NCBI GenBank assembly: GCA_015232405.1
Contig: JADFZS010000009.1
Span: 1 to 64,000, forward strand
Source of the DNA: Magnetococcales bacterium
GTDB lineage: Bacteria > Pseudomonadota > Magnetococcia > Magnetococcales > JADFYX01
DNA: 64,000 nt
Direction: 5' to 3'
This document shows, in pieces, positions 20,330 to 28,580 of this stretch (position 1 is its first letter; each line of letters starts with the position of its first letter). The notes below the pieces were generated by a model. The model did no database searches. It saw nothing but the letters and a program-made list of their open reading frames with translations, and was not told the origin of the DNA. Position numbers and translations under genes: made by a program.

Positions 20330-20665
20330 ATCCAGGTCACATGTGGGAACCCGGTGTAAATCCGGGACTGTCGCGCAGCGGTAATGGGGTAGTTTAAAAG
20401 TGGTTGATTTAAACCATGTGTTAAACCTAGAAACAGCAGTTGTCAGCACGCACCTGACGCAACCTATTGATTCATCTGGCATAACAGAGCAAAGTCTCAT
20501 CACCAACAAGGTGACTTCGATTTGCTCTGTTACACCAGCTAAACCAATATGTTACGCCATGTACGCACTACCAACTGCCGTTTCTAGGTTAAACACTCCC
20601 AAAGTCCGAAACCAAATGGTCTGGTGGTGTCGAGCCTTCGCATGAGAGGTTCACCGGAACCATAT
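20330..20665 (+). ncRNA. Cobalamin riboswitch (core with a large insertion), upstream of cbiM
   Basis: 5' core gggaacccggtgtaaatccgggactgtcgcgcagcggtaatgggg; 3' core cccaaagtccgaaaccaaatggtctggtgg; boundaries approximate. Confidence 0.88.
20421..20592. repeat. Large palindromic insertion within the cobalamin riboswitch
   Basis: Outer arms ttaaacctagaaacagcagttg / caactgccgtttctaggttaa; inner arms ctgg-ca-taacagagcaaa (20476-20493) / tttgctctgtta-ca-ccag (20521-20538); apical tcacc-aacaa-ggtga (20500-20514). Confidence 0.85.
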
Positions 20666-20699
20666 CTTTTTATTTGCTCTCCTTCTTCCGGTTTTTTTT
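20653..20699 (+). terminator. Candidate intrinsic terminator of the riboswitch expression platform
   Basis: accggaa (20653-20659) / ttccggt (20686-20692) followed by a T-run; alternative hairpin ggttc-accg-gaacc (20648-20661) is mutually exclusive. Confidence 0.65.
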
Positions 20700-20751
20700 C
20701 TCTTCAGCTCATCTCGGCATTTTTCACTCTCGCGATTATGGAGTAAATATC

Positions 20752-21366
20752 ATGCATGTTGTAGATGGGGTTTTATCAGCACCAGTTCTAGCTATAGGCG
20801 GTTTTGTTGCTGTGGGAGGTTTAACGGTTGGGCTAAAACAGGTTACAAGCGAAAAAATCCCCCAGGTAGCCATGTTGAGTGCAGCCTCTTTTTTAATCAC
20901 CCTTATTCATATTCCCATTGGCCCTTCCAGTATCCATATGGTGCTAAACGGCATAATAGGGCTTTTAATGGGCTGGGTTGCCTTTCCCATTTTTTTGACA
21001 GGGCTTTTGTTGGATGCAATATTTCTTGGTTTTGGAGGACTGCTCTCCCTGGGAGTAAATCTCAGCCTTATGGCTCTACCCGGTGTTGCGGTTCACTATC
21101 TATTTGCTGCAAGATTAAACCAGAGCCAACGCCCGTTTTTGTGGGGAGCATGTGGTGGAGCAGTTGCCATTGCAGCCACAGGATTGCTAGCTGCCTTGGC
21201 GTTGGGATATAGCAGTACCGCCTTTATACCAGCTGCAAAGGTTGTGATTGTCAGCCATATTCCACTTGTAGCATTGGAGGCATTTTTATGTGGCTCTGCC
21301 ATAGCCCTAATGAGCAGAGTCAAGCCAGAACTGTTTTTAGCTACACCACAGTTGGAAAGAGATTAA
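20752..21366 (+). CDS. cbiM: Cobalt/nickel ECF transporter substrate-specific protein CbiM/NikM family
   Basis: MHVVDGVLSAPVLAIGG N-terminus (metal-binding MH..DG), integral membrane; ATG at 20752 with GGAG. Confidence 0.9.
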   Translation: MHVVDGVLSAPVLAIGGFVAVGGLTVGLKQVTSEKIPQVAMLSAASFLITLIHIPIGPSSIHMVLNGIIGLLMGWVAFPIFLTGLLLDAIFLGFGGLLSLGVNLSLMALPGVAVHYLFAARLNQSQRPFLWGACGGAVAIAATGLLAALALGYSSTAFIPAAKVVIVSHIPLVALEAFLCGSAIALMSRVKPELFLATPQLERD

Positions 21367-21368
21367 GG

Positions 21369-22085
21369 GTGAAGGGAGTTGATGGCAGGGTTCGTATTAT
21401 CGCTGCTGTCCTGTTTGCCGTTGTCACAACAGCATGTTCCCGGCTTGATATCTTAACAGCCATCATGTTTTCTGCTGTTTTATTGGCTTGGTTTGCCAGG
21501 CTGCCTGTTGTTGAGACAATAAAAAAACTACTCTCAATGGATGGTTTTATTTTAATTCTTATAGCTACCCTACCCTTTACCACAACAGGAACCCATTGGT
21601 TTGGTTTTTCCGGGTTTACTGCCTCAGTGGAGGGAGGGCAACTTGCCATGGAGATTTTTCTCACCGCCAACGCCTGTATGTTGAGCTTTTTAGCTCTGGT
21701 GGCTGCCATGCCTCATCCTGCTATTGCCAGTGGTTTAAGAGGGTTGGGATGCAGTAAAAATTTAATCCAGATACTACTCTTGACCATCCGCTATATAGAA
21801 ACCTTGCGGTTGGAGTATCAACGACTACGCACAGCTATGCAGGCCCGTGGCTTTCAGCCCCGGAACAATCTGCATACTTGGCGCAGTTATGGCTATTTGG
21901 CAGGTATGCTCATTGTACGTAGTCTTGATAGGGCAGACCGGGTTTTAGCTGCCATGAAATGCCGTGGATTTAGGGGAAGCTTTCCCACGGTTGCAGAGGA
22001 TGCAAAACTGACAAAAGCCGATTATGTGTTTTTATGGTGGTTTTTCTTGGCTGTGCTGTTTGTGGTGGTGTGGCAATGGGGCTAA
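21369..22085 (+). CDS. cbiQ: ECF transporter transmembrane protein CbiQ
   Basis: AMQARGFQP and AMKCRGFRG (the two ARG motifs of ECF T components); GTG start at 21369 likely. Confidence 0.88.
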   Translation: MKGVDGRVRIIAAVLFAVVTTACSRLDILTAIMFSAVLLAWFARLPVVETIKKLLSMDGFILILIATLPFTTTGTHWFGFSGFTASVEGGQLAMEIFLTANACMLSFLALVAAMPHPAIASGLRGLGCSKNLIQILLLTIRYIETLRLEYQRLRTAMQARGFQPRNNLHTWRSYGYLAGMLIVRSLDRADRVLAAMKCRGFRGSFPTVAEDAKLTKADYVFLWWFFLAVLFVVVWQWG

Positions 22086-22711
22086 TAAAACTAACGGCGG
22101 TATCTTTTTCTTACATTCCTGATAAACCAGTAATATCAGGGCTGGATTTTGAACTTTGCAACGCTGAACGAATAGCCCTTAGTGGGGCAAACGGTGCTGG
22201 CAAAAGTACAATTTTAAAAATAATGGTGGGGCTTTTGCAACCTGATGGTGGGGTGGTAGAGGCTTTTGGCAGGGTTAGAACAAAAGAGAGAGATTTTTAT
22301 GAAGTTCGCAGCCGTGCCGGACTGCTTTTTCAGGATGCCGATGACCAGCTATTTTCACCAACAGTAATTGAAGATGTAAGGTTTGGTCCCTTAAACCAAG
22401 GGTTAAGTCAGACCAACGCAGATATAAAAGCCCATCAAGCTCTGCAAATAGTCGGTCTATCAGGCTTTGAAGATCGTGTTGCCCACAAACTGTCAGGAGG
22501 GGAAAAACGTCTTGTGGCCCTTGCTACCGTTTTGGCAATGGAACCAGAAGTGCTGTTGCTGGATGAGCCTACCGCTGGTCTTGATAATAAAACCATGGCT
22601 AGACTGGTTGGTATTTTAGAAGATCTACCACAGGCTATGGTGATAATCTCCCATGATCAGAACTTTTTGAAAAAACTGGTTACTCGCCGGGTAAATTTAG
22701 TACCCACTTAA
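22076..22711 (+). CDS. cbiO: ECF transporter ATPase CbiO
   Basis: Walker A SGANGAGKST, LSGGEKRLVALATVLAMEPEVLLLDEPTAGLD, ISHD; likely start MGLIKLTAVSFSY at 22076. Confidence 0.92.
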   Translation: MGLIKLTAVSFSYIPDKPVISGLDFELCNAERIALSGANGAGKSTILKIMVGLLQPDGGVVEAFGRVRTKERDFYEVRSRAGLLFQDADDQLFSPTVIEDVRFGPLNQGLSQTNADIKAHQALQIVGLSGFEDRVAHKLSGGEKRLVALATVLAMEPEVLLLDEPTAGLDNKTMARLVGILEDLPQAMVIISHDQNFLKKLVTRRVNLVPT

Positions 22712-22759
22712 ACCTAGAAACAGCAGTTGTCAGCACACACCACCAACCGCTGTTTCTAG
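22708..22759. repeat. Short palindromic copy of the riboswitch insertion element
   Basis: ttaaacctagaaacagcagttgtcagcac identical over 29 nt to 20421-20449; arms ctagaaacagcagttg / caaccgctgtttctag with one mismatch. Confidence 0.9.
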
Positions 22760-22767
22760 TATAACCG

Positions 22768-23814
22768 TCACTTAAGGTTGTCCCGTAAATAGGTTGCCAA
22801 CGCTTTGGTGTAGCGGTTTTGATCTTTTTTGGTCAGGTGGCTGCCATCGATAGTTGCCATTGGCTTGTCTTCATCGGGATGATAATAAAAGGCTGTTCCA
22901 CCCAAAATTTTTGCCACTTGATTTGGTCTCATGGAGCAACTACCGGGAAATGGAACCTGGAGGCAGATAATTTTTATGTTTGGGTTTAACTTTAAAATCC
23001 GCTTTTTAAAGTTGAGTAAATCGCGTAAATACCTTTCGTTGAGAGGTTCACAATTATCATTAGGTATAAAATCCAAGCTTTTGAGATTTTTATGAAAACT
23101 CTCGGTAAACTGCCAGCCCCCAGTAACCATTGAACGAGACATCCAATATTTGGGAATCATCTTTTTGTCTACTGGCATAAAACGGTTTATTTCGTGAAGA
23201 GCTGCAACAAACAGGGTCAACCACAAAGATTGTTTGTTGTACCAACCAGACCCCTCTTCCACCACTTTTTCGGCACGCTCGGTAAGGTGAGGATTAAAAT
23301 AACCGGGATTTGCATTTATTATGATCGTCTCCGGTTTTAGATTAAATTTTTCCATAATCCGTAAGGAAAACTCGCTCTTTTCGCCATGACCAAAGGCAAG
23401 TATATGAAAGGGAATTCCCATGGCTTCCATTTGCGGTTTTAACAGTCGATCATTGATGCCAAACTGAATACGGCTGTTACCAAGGAACAGCAGCTTGGCT
23501 CCCTTTAGATGGGGCAACATATCGGATTGACCGATGTAATAATAGCTGTGGTCCAGATGACCAGTACGGGAGGTATAGGCAGGTAGTAGTTCGCTGTTTT
23601 CAACCTCTATGCGAAAATCTTTATACACCTTGTCAGATACCCACTCAAAGTTACCTCTGTGCCGAGGGTAGCCGTGAAAAACAAAGTTCATCAAACCACT
23701 GAACAGAGTAGCAAAAAGCAACAACCACAAATGCCATCGTTGGCGTAATGGTGACATACCCAAAAAGGTGTGGTTAGAATTGGAAGTAGATGAAGGCATT
23801 ATAATCACTAGCAA
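22768..23814 (-). CDS. SGNH/DltD-like membrane-anchored protein partnered with MBOAT
   Basis: N-terminal TM; LLFLGNSRIQFGIND (GNSR block), TIDGSHLTKKDQNRYTKAL; adjacent to MBOAT gene. Confidence 0.65.
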   Translation of the reverse strand: MLVIIMPSSTSNSNHTFLGMSPLRQRWHLWLLLFATLFSGLMNFVFHGYPRHRGNFEWVSDKVYKDFRIEVENSELLPAYTSRTGHLDHSYYYIGQSDMLPHLKGAKLLFLGNSRIQFGINDRLLKPQMEAMGIPFHILAFGHGEKSEFSLRIMEKFNLKPETIIINANPGYFNPHLTERAEKVVEEGSGWYNKQSLWLTLFVAALHEINRFMPVDKKMIPKYWMSRSMVTGGWQFTESFHKNLKSLDFIPNDNCEPLNERYLRDLLNFKKRILKLNPNIKIICLQVPFPGSCSMRPNQVAKILGGTAFYYHPDEDKPMATIDGSHLTKKDQNRYTKALATYLRDNLK

Positions 23815-25279
23815 AATAAACGCTGGCTACGGTTAATATGATAAAGTAGCTGGTGACTACACTGGGTCGCCTTAGAAAAGCAAACGGTAGGGCTACTTGG
23901 TTGGCAGTTGTTTGGGGTTTGCCATATTCGTTATAATTGACAATCTGTTGGGTGTTGGGAGTGAGCCAGACAAAAGCCAGAAGTATGCTACAAAAAATCC
24001 AATAACCCCAACCAAAAGATATTCCATCATTGACCACTGCCGGACTGAAACCAAACATACAGGACATTAGATTCATGGCCCCCGGCAGAGTCTCGGCCCG
24101 AAAAAAGCCCCAGGCTATAACAACTGCCAAGAAGGTTAGAGTTCTGCTAATAATGGTAAAACGCAAAAGTTTGCTAATTGCGACAGTTATGGATGAGTTT
24201 TGCGGCAGCAGCCTTCTCCAGTGGTGATTTATCAACAGATAGAGGCCGTGGAGACCGCCCCATATAACAAAGTTCCAACCAGCTCCATGCCACAAACCAC
24301 CGATAAGCATGGTTAACATCAGGTTTATACTTGTACGTATTGCTCCCTTACGGTTGCCACCCAAGGGTATATACAGATAATCCCGTAAAAAGCGTGATAG
24401 GGTAATATGCCAACGTTTCCAGAAGTCTGTAATACTTGTCGCTTTATAGGGGGAGTTGAAGTTTAAAGGTAGGCGAATACCCAACATCAGACCGAGACCT
24501 ATTGCCATATCTGAGTAGCCGGAAAAATCAAAATATATCTCAAAGGTAAAAGCCATCAACCCACCCCAGGCATCAATGGGGTCCATCGTTTTTAAAGACT
24601 CGGCAAATTTAAATGCCTCATTGGAATACATTCCCATTTGGGCAGCTATAACCGTCTTTTTAAATAGCCCGATGATAAATATATTGCTGCCTAAAAAGAG
24701 GTTGTTGAGCACCTGTCCACTACTTTTCTGGCGAAAAAAATTGCTAAACTGTGGAATAACCTCTTTATGATGAACAATAGGTCCTGCTATTAATTGGGGG
24801 AAAAAAGTGACAAACAGGGTGTAGGAGACCATATCAGGCAGTTTCTCTTGACCTTTGGAGAAATCCACTAAAAAGGCTATCTGCTGAAAGGTAAAAAAGG
24901 AGATTCCAATAGGCAGGATAATATCCGGTAAAGCAATGTTGGCACTAAACAACATGTTGATATTTTCAACTGCAAAAATGGTATATTTAAACACCCCTAA
25001 AAGAATTAAATTAAAGCTGATTCCCAGCCATAATATTCTCGATACAGAACCATTTTTCTGCATTTTTGCGTGCATCAACCTGACTATTATCAGGTTGAAG
25101 ATGATTGATCCTATGAGTAGCAGTATAAGTTTTGCATTCCAAGCAGAGTAAAAATAGAGTGAGGCTGCCACAAGAAAAAACATGGAGGCCCTTAACCCCA
25201 CCCATTTTTGGATGGCATAACAGCCTATCAAGACAATGGGAAGAAACTGAAACAGGAATATATTTGAGCTATAGTACAT
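23774..25279 (-). CDS. MBOAT family O-acyltransferase (AlgI/DltB-like)
   Basis: FLPIVLIGCYAIQK; FDFSGYSDMAIGLGLMLG; FWKRWHITLSRFLRDYLYIPLGGNR; GGLWHGAGWNFVIWGGLHG. Confidence 0.93.
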   Translation of the reverse strand: MYYSSNIFLFQFLPIVLIGCYAIQKWVGLRASMFFLVAASLYFYSAWNAKLILLLIGSIIFNLIIVRLMHAKMQKNGSVSRILWLGISFNLILLGVFKYTIFAVENINMLFSANIALPDIILPIGISFFTFQQIAFLVDFSKGQEKLPDMVSYTLFVTFFPQLIAGPIVHHKEVIPQFSNFFRQKSSGQVLNNLFLGSNIFIIGLFKKTVIAAQMGMYSNEAFKFAESLKTMDPIDAWGGLMAFTFEIYFDFSGYSDMAIGLGLMLGIRLPLNFNSPYKATSITDFWKRWHITLSRFLRDYLYIPLGGNRKGAIRTSINLMLTMLIGGLWHGAGWNFVIWGGLHGLYLLINHHWRRLLPQNSSITVAISKLLRFTIISRTLTFLAVVIAWGFFRAETLPGAMNLMSCMFGFSPAVVNDGISFGWGYWIFCSILLAFVWLTPNTQQIVNYNEYGKPQTTANQVALPFAFLRRPSVVTSYFIILTVASVYFASDYNAFIYFQF

Positions 25280-25460
25280 AAAAGGCAGTATTTCCCGTTT
25301 TTTTAAACTTAACTTGAATAAACAGAGCTAAATGGTCTTTATCCTGGATTCGGCAGTTGGACGATTGTGCCACCATTTGTAACTCAACAACTCACTTACT
25401 CGCAACGTTTAATCCCGGTAATATGTTTTACAGTAAAGGGGTGAGTTTGATATGCATAAT

Positions 25461-25952
25461 TTAAATAGATTTTATAAACTGTTTTAGTTTTTCAAGCTGT
25501 TTCAGACCGGGCAGTGCGGCTGAAATGTAGGTAGCCTCTTTTGGCTCTTCCAAAGTTGCAAACTGGCTATCAAGTAGGGTTATGGGCATGAAGTGGTTTT
25601 CTCTTTTTGCCAACCTATCATAAATCAACTCTCTGTCACCATGGAGATAGACAAAATGGACATTGGCTCCACTTTCCCCTTTGAGTTGCAACCGATAAGC
25701 ATGTTTTAAGGCAGAACAAGCCAGGATAGTCACCCCGTCTTGTCTGCTCCATTTTGTTATATTATCGGCTAAAACAGCCAACCACGGCTGACGATCTTCA
25801 TCTCCCAGGGGTTCACCCCTTGCCATCTTGTTGATATTGGCTGCTGTATGGTAATCATCCGCCTCATAAAAGCGACCTCCTAGCTCTTGGGCTGCCAACT
25901 CACCGAGAGTGGATTTTCCTGACCCACTAACTCCCATTATCACAACTACCAT
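25461..25952 (-). CDS. gntK: Gluconokinase
   Basis: VVIMGVSGSGKSTLGELAAQELGGRFYEADDYHTAANINKMARGEPLGDEDRQPWL; ILACSALKHAYR. Confidence 0.92.
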   Translation of the reverse strand: MVVVIMGVSGSGKSTLGELAAQELGGRFYEADDYHTAANINKMARGEPLGDEDRQPWLAVLADNITKWSRQDGVTILACSALKHAYRLQLKGESGANVHFVYLHGDRELIYDRLAKRENHFMPITLLDSQFATLEEPKEATYISAALPGLKQLEKLKQFIKSI

Positions 25953-25956
25953 TAAT

Positions 25957-27363
25957 CTATTTTTCCTCCCACTCGGTGTGGAACTGTCCGTCTCTATCAA
26001 TACGTTGGTAGGTGTGAGCACCAAAGCAATCACGTTGAGCTTGGAGAAGGTTTGCCCCACAGCGAGCTTTGCGAATACCATCAAAATAGCCAAGGGAGGC
26101 GGTTAAAGCCGGAACGGGTATGGCAGCAGCAATGGCAGCGGAAACTACTTTTCGCCATGATGATTCACCACGGCTCAAGCTTTTGGCTATTTCATCATCT
26201 GCCAAGATAGAGCCATCACCGTTAGATCTCTCCCACACCCCACGAATTATATCCAAAATTTCTCCCTCTAAAATGCTACCACAGTTCCAGACATCACAAA
26301 TAGCGGTATTTGAGAGGTTGGATGCCCAGTTGTAGTGATCTTTCCCTGCCTTGAGCAGTGAAAAACCTTCGGCAAAGGCGCAGATTATCCCGGCATACAG
26401 AGCAGTCTCATAATCCCTGTTATCAAGGTTGGCTTTTGTTGGGGCTTGTTTGTCTTTATTGCTGTATAGATTTTGGAGGCTTTTTCGCAGATCACCCTGC
26501 ATAGAGATGGAGCGGGCATCTACTGCTGATAGTAGAGTTGGGGCAGGTACACCAAGCTCAAGGGCGGTATTGGCTGCCCAACGTCCGGTTCCACTCTGTT
26601 TTGCCCTATCCAGAATATGATCAAGGAGCAGCCCATCTTTAGCATCACGATAGTTTAAAATTGCCACATTCATGTTCATAAGGCTGGAACGCAAAGATCC
26701 CCTGTTAAGGGCGGTGAAGCTCTTGGCTATCTCATCCCCAGCCAGGGCTTGCAGATCTCGCATAATAAGATACAGCTCAGCCTGGAGCTGCATTATGGCA
26801 TACTCCACAACATTGTGGACCATCTTTACAAAATGGCCTACACCATCATCACCACAATAGACAAACCCCCGTCGCTCTCCCTTTTTAGCAGCCATCCCTG
26901 AAAGTATGGGCATAACCAGTGGCAGACCCTCTTGTGGCCCACCAAGCATCACAGCTGGGCCGTTACGCGCCCCCTCTTTGCCCCCTGATATCCCTGCCCC
27001 ATAATAAAAAATCGACTTTTTATCAGCTACCCCTCCACGTCTTTTGGTATCTAAAAAATAAGAGTTACCACCATCCACAACAACATCACCCTTATCCAAC
27101 AGGACCATCAGCTCATCAAGTACAACATCAACAGCATCACCTGCCGGAACCATGAGCAGAACCAGACGTGGGATTGGAAGTATTGCGACCAACTCTGCCA
27201 AACAGGATACACTTTTTATACCTGCACCCTGTAACTCATGTAACTGCTTATGCTGTTTGTCAAATACAACAACCTTACATCCCCGTTCTGTAAGATTGAG
27301 AGCAAGCTGACCACCCATGGTGCCTGTTCCCACAATACCTATGGACCCCTGCAATTTATCCAT
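25957..27363 (-). CDS. gnd: 6-phosphogluconate dehydrogenase (decarboxylating)
   Basis: IGIVGTGTMGGQLALNLTERG; VVDGGNSYFLDTKRR; GISGGKEGARNGPAVMLGG; VKMVHNVVEYAIMQ. Confidence 0.96.
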   Translation of the reverse strand: MDKLQGSIGIVGTGTMGGQLALNLTERGCKVVVFDKQHKQLHELQGAGIKSVSCLAELVAILPIPRLVLLMVPAGDAVDVVLDELMVLLDKGDVVVDGGNSYFLDTKRRGGVADKKSIFYYGAGISGGKEGARNGPAVMLGGPQEGLPLVMPILSGMAAKKGERRGFVYCGDDGVGHFVKMVHNVVEYAIMQLQAELYLIMRDLQALAGDEIAKSFTALNRGSLRSSLMNMNVAILNYRDAKDGLLLDHILDRAKQSGTGRWAANTALELGVPAPTLLSAVDARSISMQGDLRKSLQNLYSNKDKQAPTKANLDNRDYETALYAGIICAFAEGFSLLKAGKDHYNWASNLSNTAICDVWNCGSILEGEILDIIRGVWERSNGDGSILADDEIAKSLSRGESSWRKVVSAAIAAAIPVPALTASLGYFDGIRKARCGANLLQAQRDCFGAHTYQRIDRDGQFHTEWEEK

Positions 27364-27364
27364 T

Positions 27365-28264
27365 TCATCCACTGTAATCACCAACCCTCAAACCTGCTAT
27401 TCCCGGTCTATGACAAAATAGAGAACCAGATAACGGAGCCTGGGCCAACTGCTGTTTATCAAGACCTATACTTGCTGAGGTGATATAGAGATCCATAAGA
27501 TCATCCCCCCCAAAAGCACAACTAGTAGGCCGTGGTACAGGCATTTTTATGATACGGTCAACACCACCACTTGGAGTATAACGGGTAACACGCCATCCAT
27601 CCCAATGGGCGCTCCACACCCCACCTTCAATATCTACAGCCAACCCATCCGGGTAGCCGTGTTCCTGATCTATCTGAGCAAAAACCCGGCGATTTTGCAG
27701 CGGTTCACCATGGGGATCATGGTCAAAAGCCAATATTTGCCGATTTACCGAGTCGGTAAAATAGAAGGTCGTACCGTCAGGGCTCCAACCCAGTCCGTTA
27801 CATATCACAACTCCATTTAAAATCTGCTCCATACTACCATCACCAGCAATGCGATAGAGATTTCCTGTGGCTTTACTCTCCCCATCATCCATACTTCCCA
27901 ACCAAAGGTTGCCCCAAGGGTCACATTTGCCATCATTGGGACGGTTGTTGGCTGGCTCTGTGGTAAAACTATTTTTAATTGCTACCTTTCCTGTAGCAAA
28001 ATCAAAATACCCAACGCCATCTGTGGTTGCGGCAACCAACCCACCATTCCGGCCCAGGGCCAGACAGCTGATTAGGCTCTCAACATTTTGGCTCTCTTTT
28101 TTACCGCTATCAACATGGAAGCAAAATACCCGGTTATTCTTTATATCCAACCAATAAAGCACCCGTTGATTTTGTGCCCACACCGGTCCCTCGCCCAAGA
28201 GAGAGCTGTTTTGCCAAACACAATCAACCTTTAAAGGGTAGTTTTGCGGTTTTTGCTCTTTCAT
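27365..28264 (-). CDS. SMP-30/gluconolactonase/LRE family protein
   Basis: LGEGPVWAQNQRVLYWLDI, NRPNDGKCDPWGNLWLGSMDD, VICNGLGWSPDGTTFYFTDS. Confidence 0.92.
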   Translation of the reverse strand: MKEQKPQNYPLKVDCVWQNSSLLGEGPVWAQNQRVLYWLDIKNNRVFCFHVDSGKKESQNVESLISCLALGRNGGLVAATTDGVGYFDFATGKVAIKNSFTTEPANNRPNDGKCDPWGNLWLGSMDDGESKATGNLYRIAGDGSMEQILNGVVICNGLGWSPDGTTFYFTDSVNRQILAFDHDPHGEPLQNRRVFAQIDQEHGYPDGLAVDIEGGVWSAHWDGWRVTRYTPSGGVDRIIKMPVPRPTSCAFGGDDLMDLYITSASIGLDKQQLAQAPLSGSLFCHRPGIAGLRVGDYSG

Positions 28265-28580
28265 CACACCTCTTATCAATTAAAATATAGCCTTGTGAGC
28301 TGAATTTTTACCGGGGCTTTTGATCATATGGAAAATCTTGCAAATACACGGCTGTGCTATTATTAAATTATGGATTGTATAACAAACTACAAATTTAAGA
28401 GACAACATAATTGAAAATTTTTGTAGCTCCATAACTACAGCGCAAATAATTGTGATGTAGACTTCTCGGCCAATTCAAGGCAGAATGTAGCCGATACAAG
28501 TGGGGCATTTTATCTACAACCACTTGAAAATACTACTAATTTGAAAAGAATATAGTGTTCTACAAAGGAAAGAGTGGAGT

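Noticed and set aside
20276-20645. ORFs 20276-20509 (-) and 20400-20645 (+)
   Set aside because: They coincide with the cobalamin riboswitch and its palindromic insertion; no protein-family signal.
20674-20751. Upstream start of the cbiM ORF
   Set aside because: That stretch overlaps the riboswitch terminator; MHVVDGVLS at 20752 with an upstream GGAG fits CbiM.
22768-25279. MBOAT/SGNH pair as a novel system
   Set aside because: Matches the known AlgI/DltB-like acyltransferase plus SGNH partner arrangement for polysaccharide or envelope acylation; substrate unknown but not novel.
28422-28526. Small inverted repeats upstream of the REC-REC-GGDEF gene (tgtag/ctaca; caagtgg/ccacttg)
   Set aside because: Short arms in AT-rich DNA; could be operators but not distinguishable from chance.
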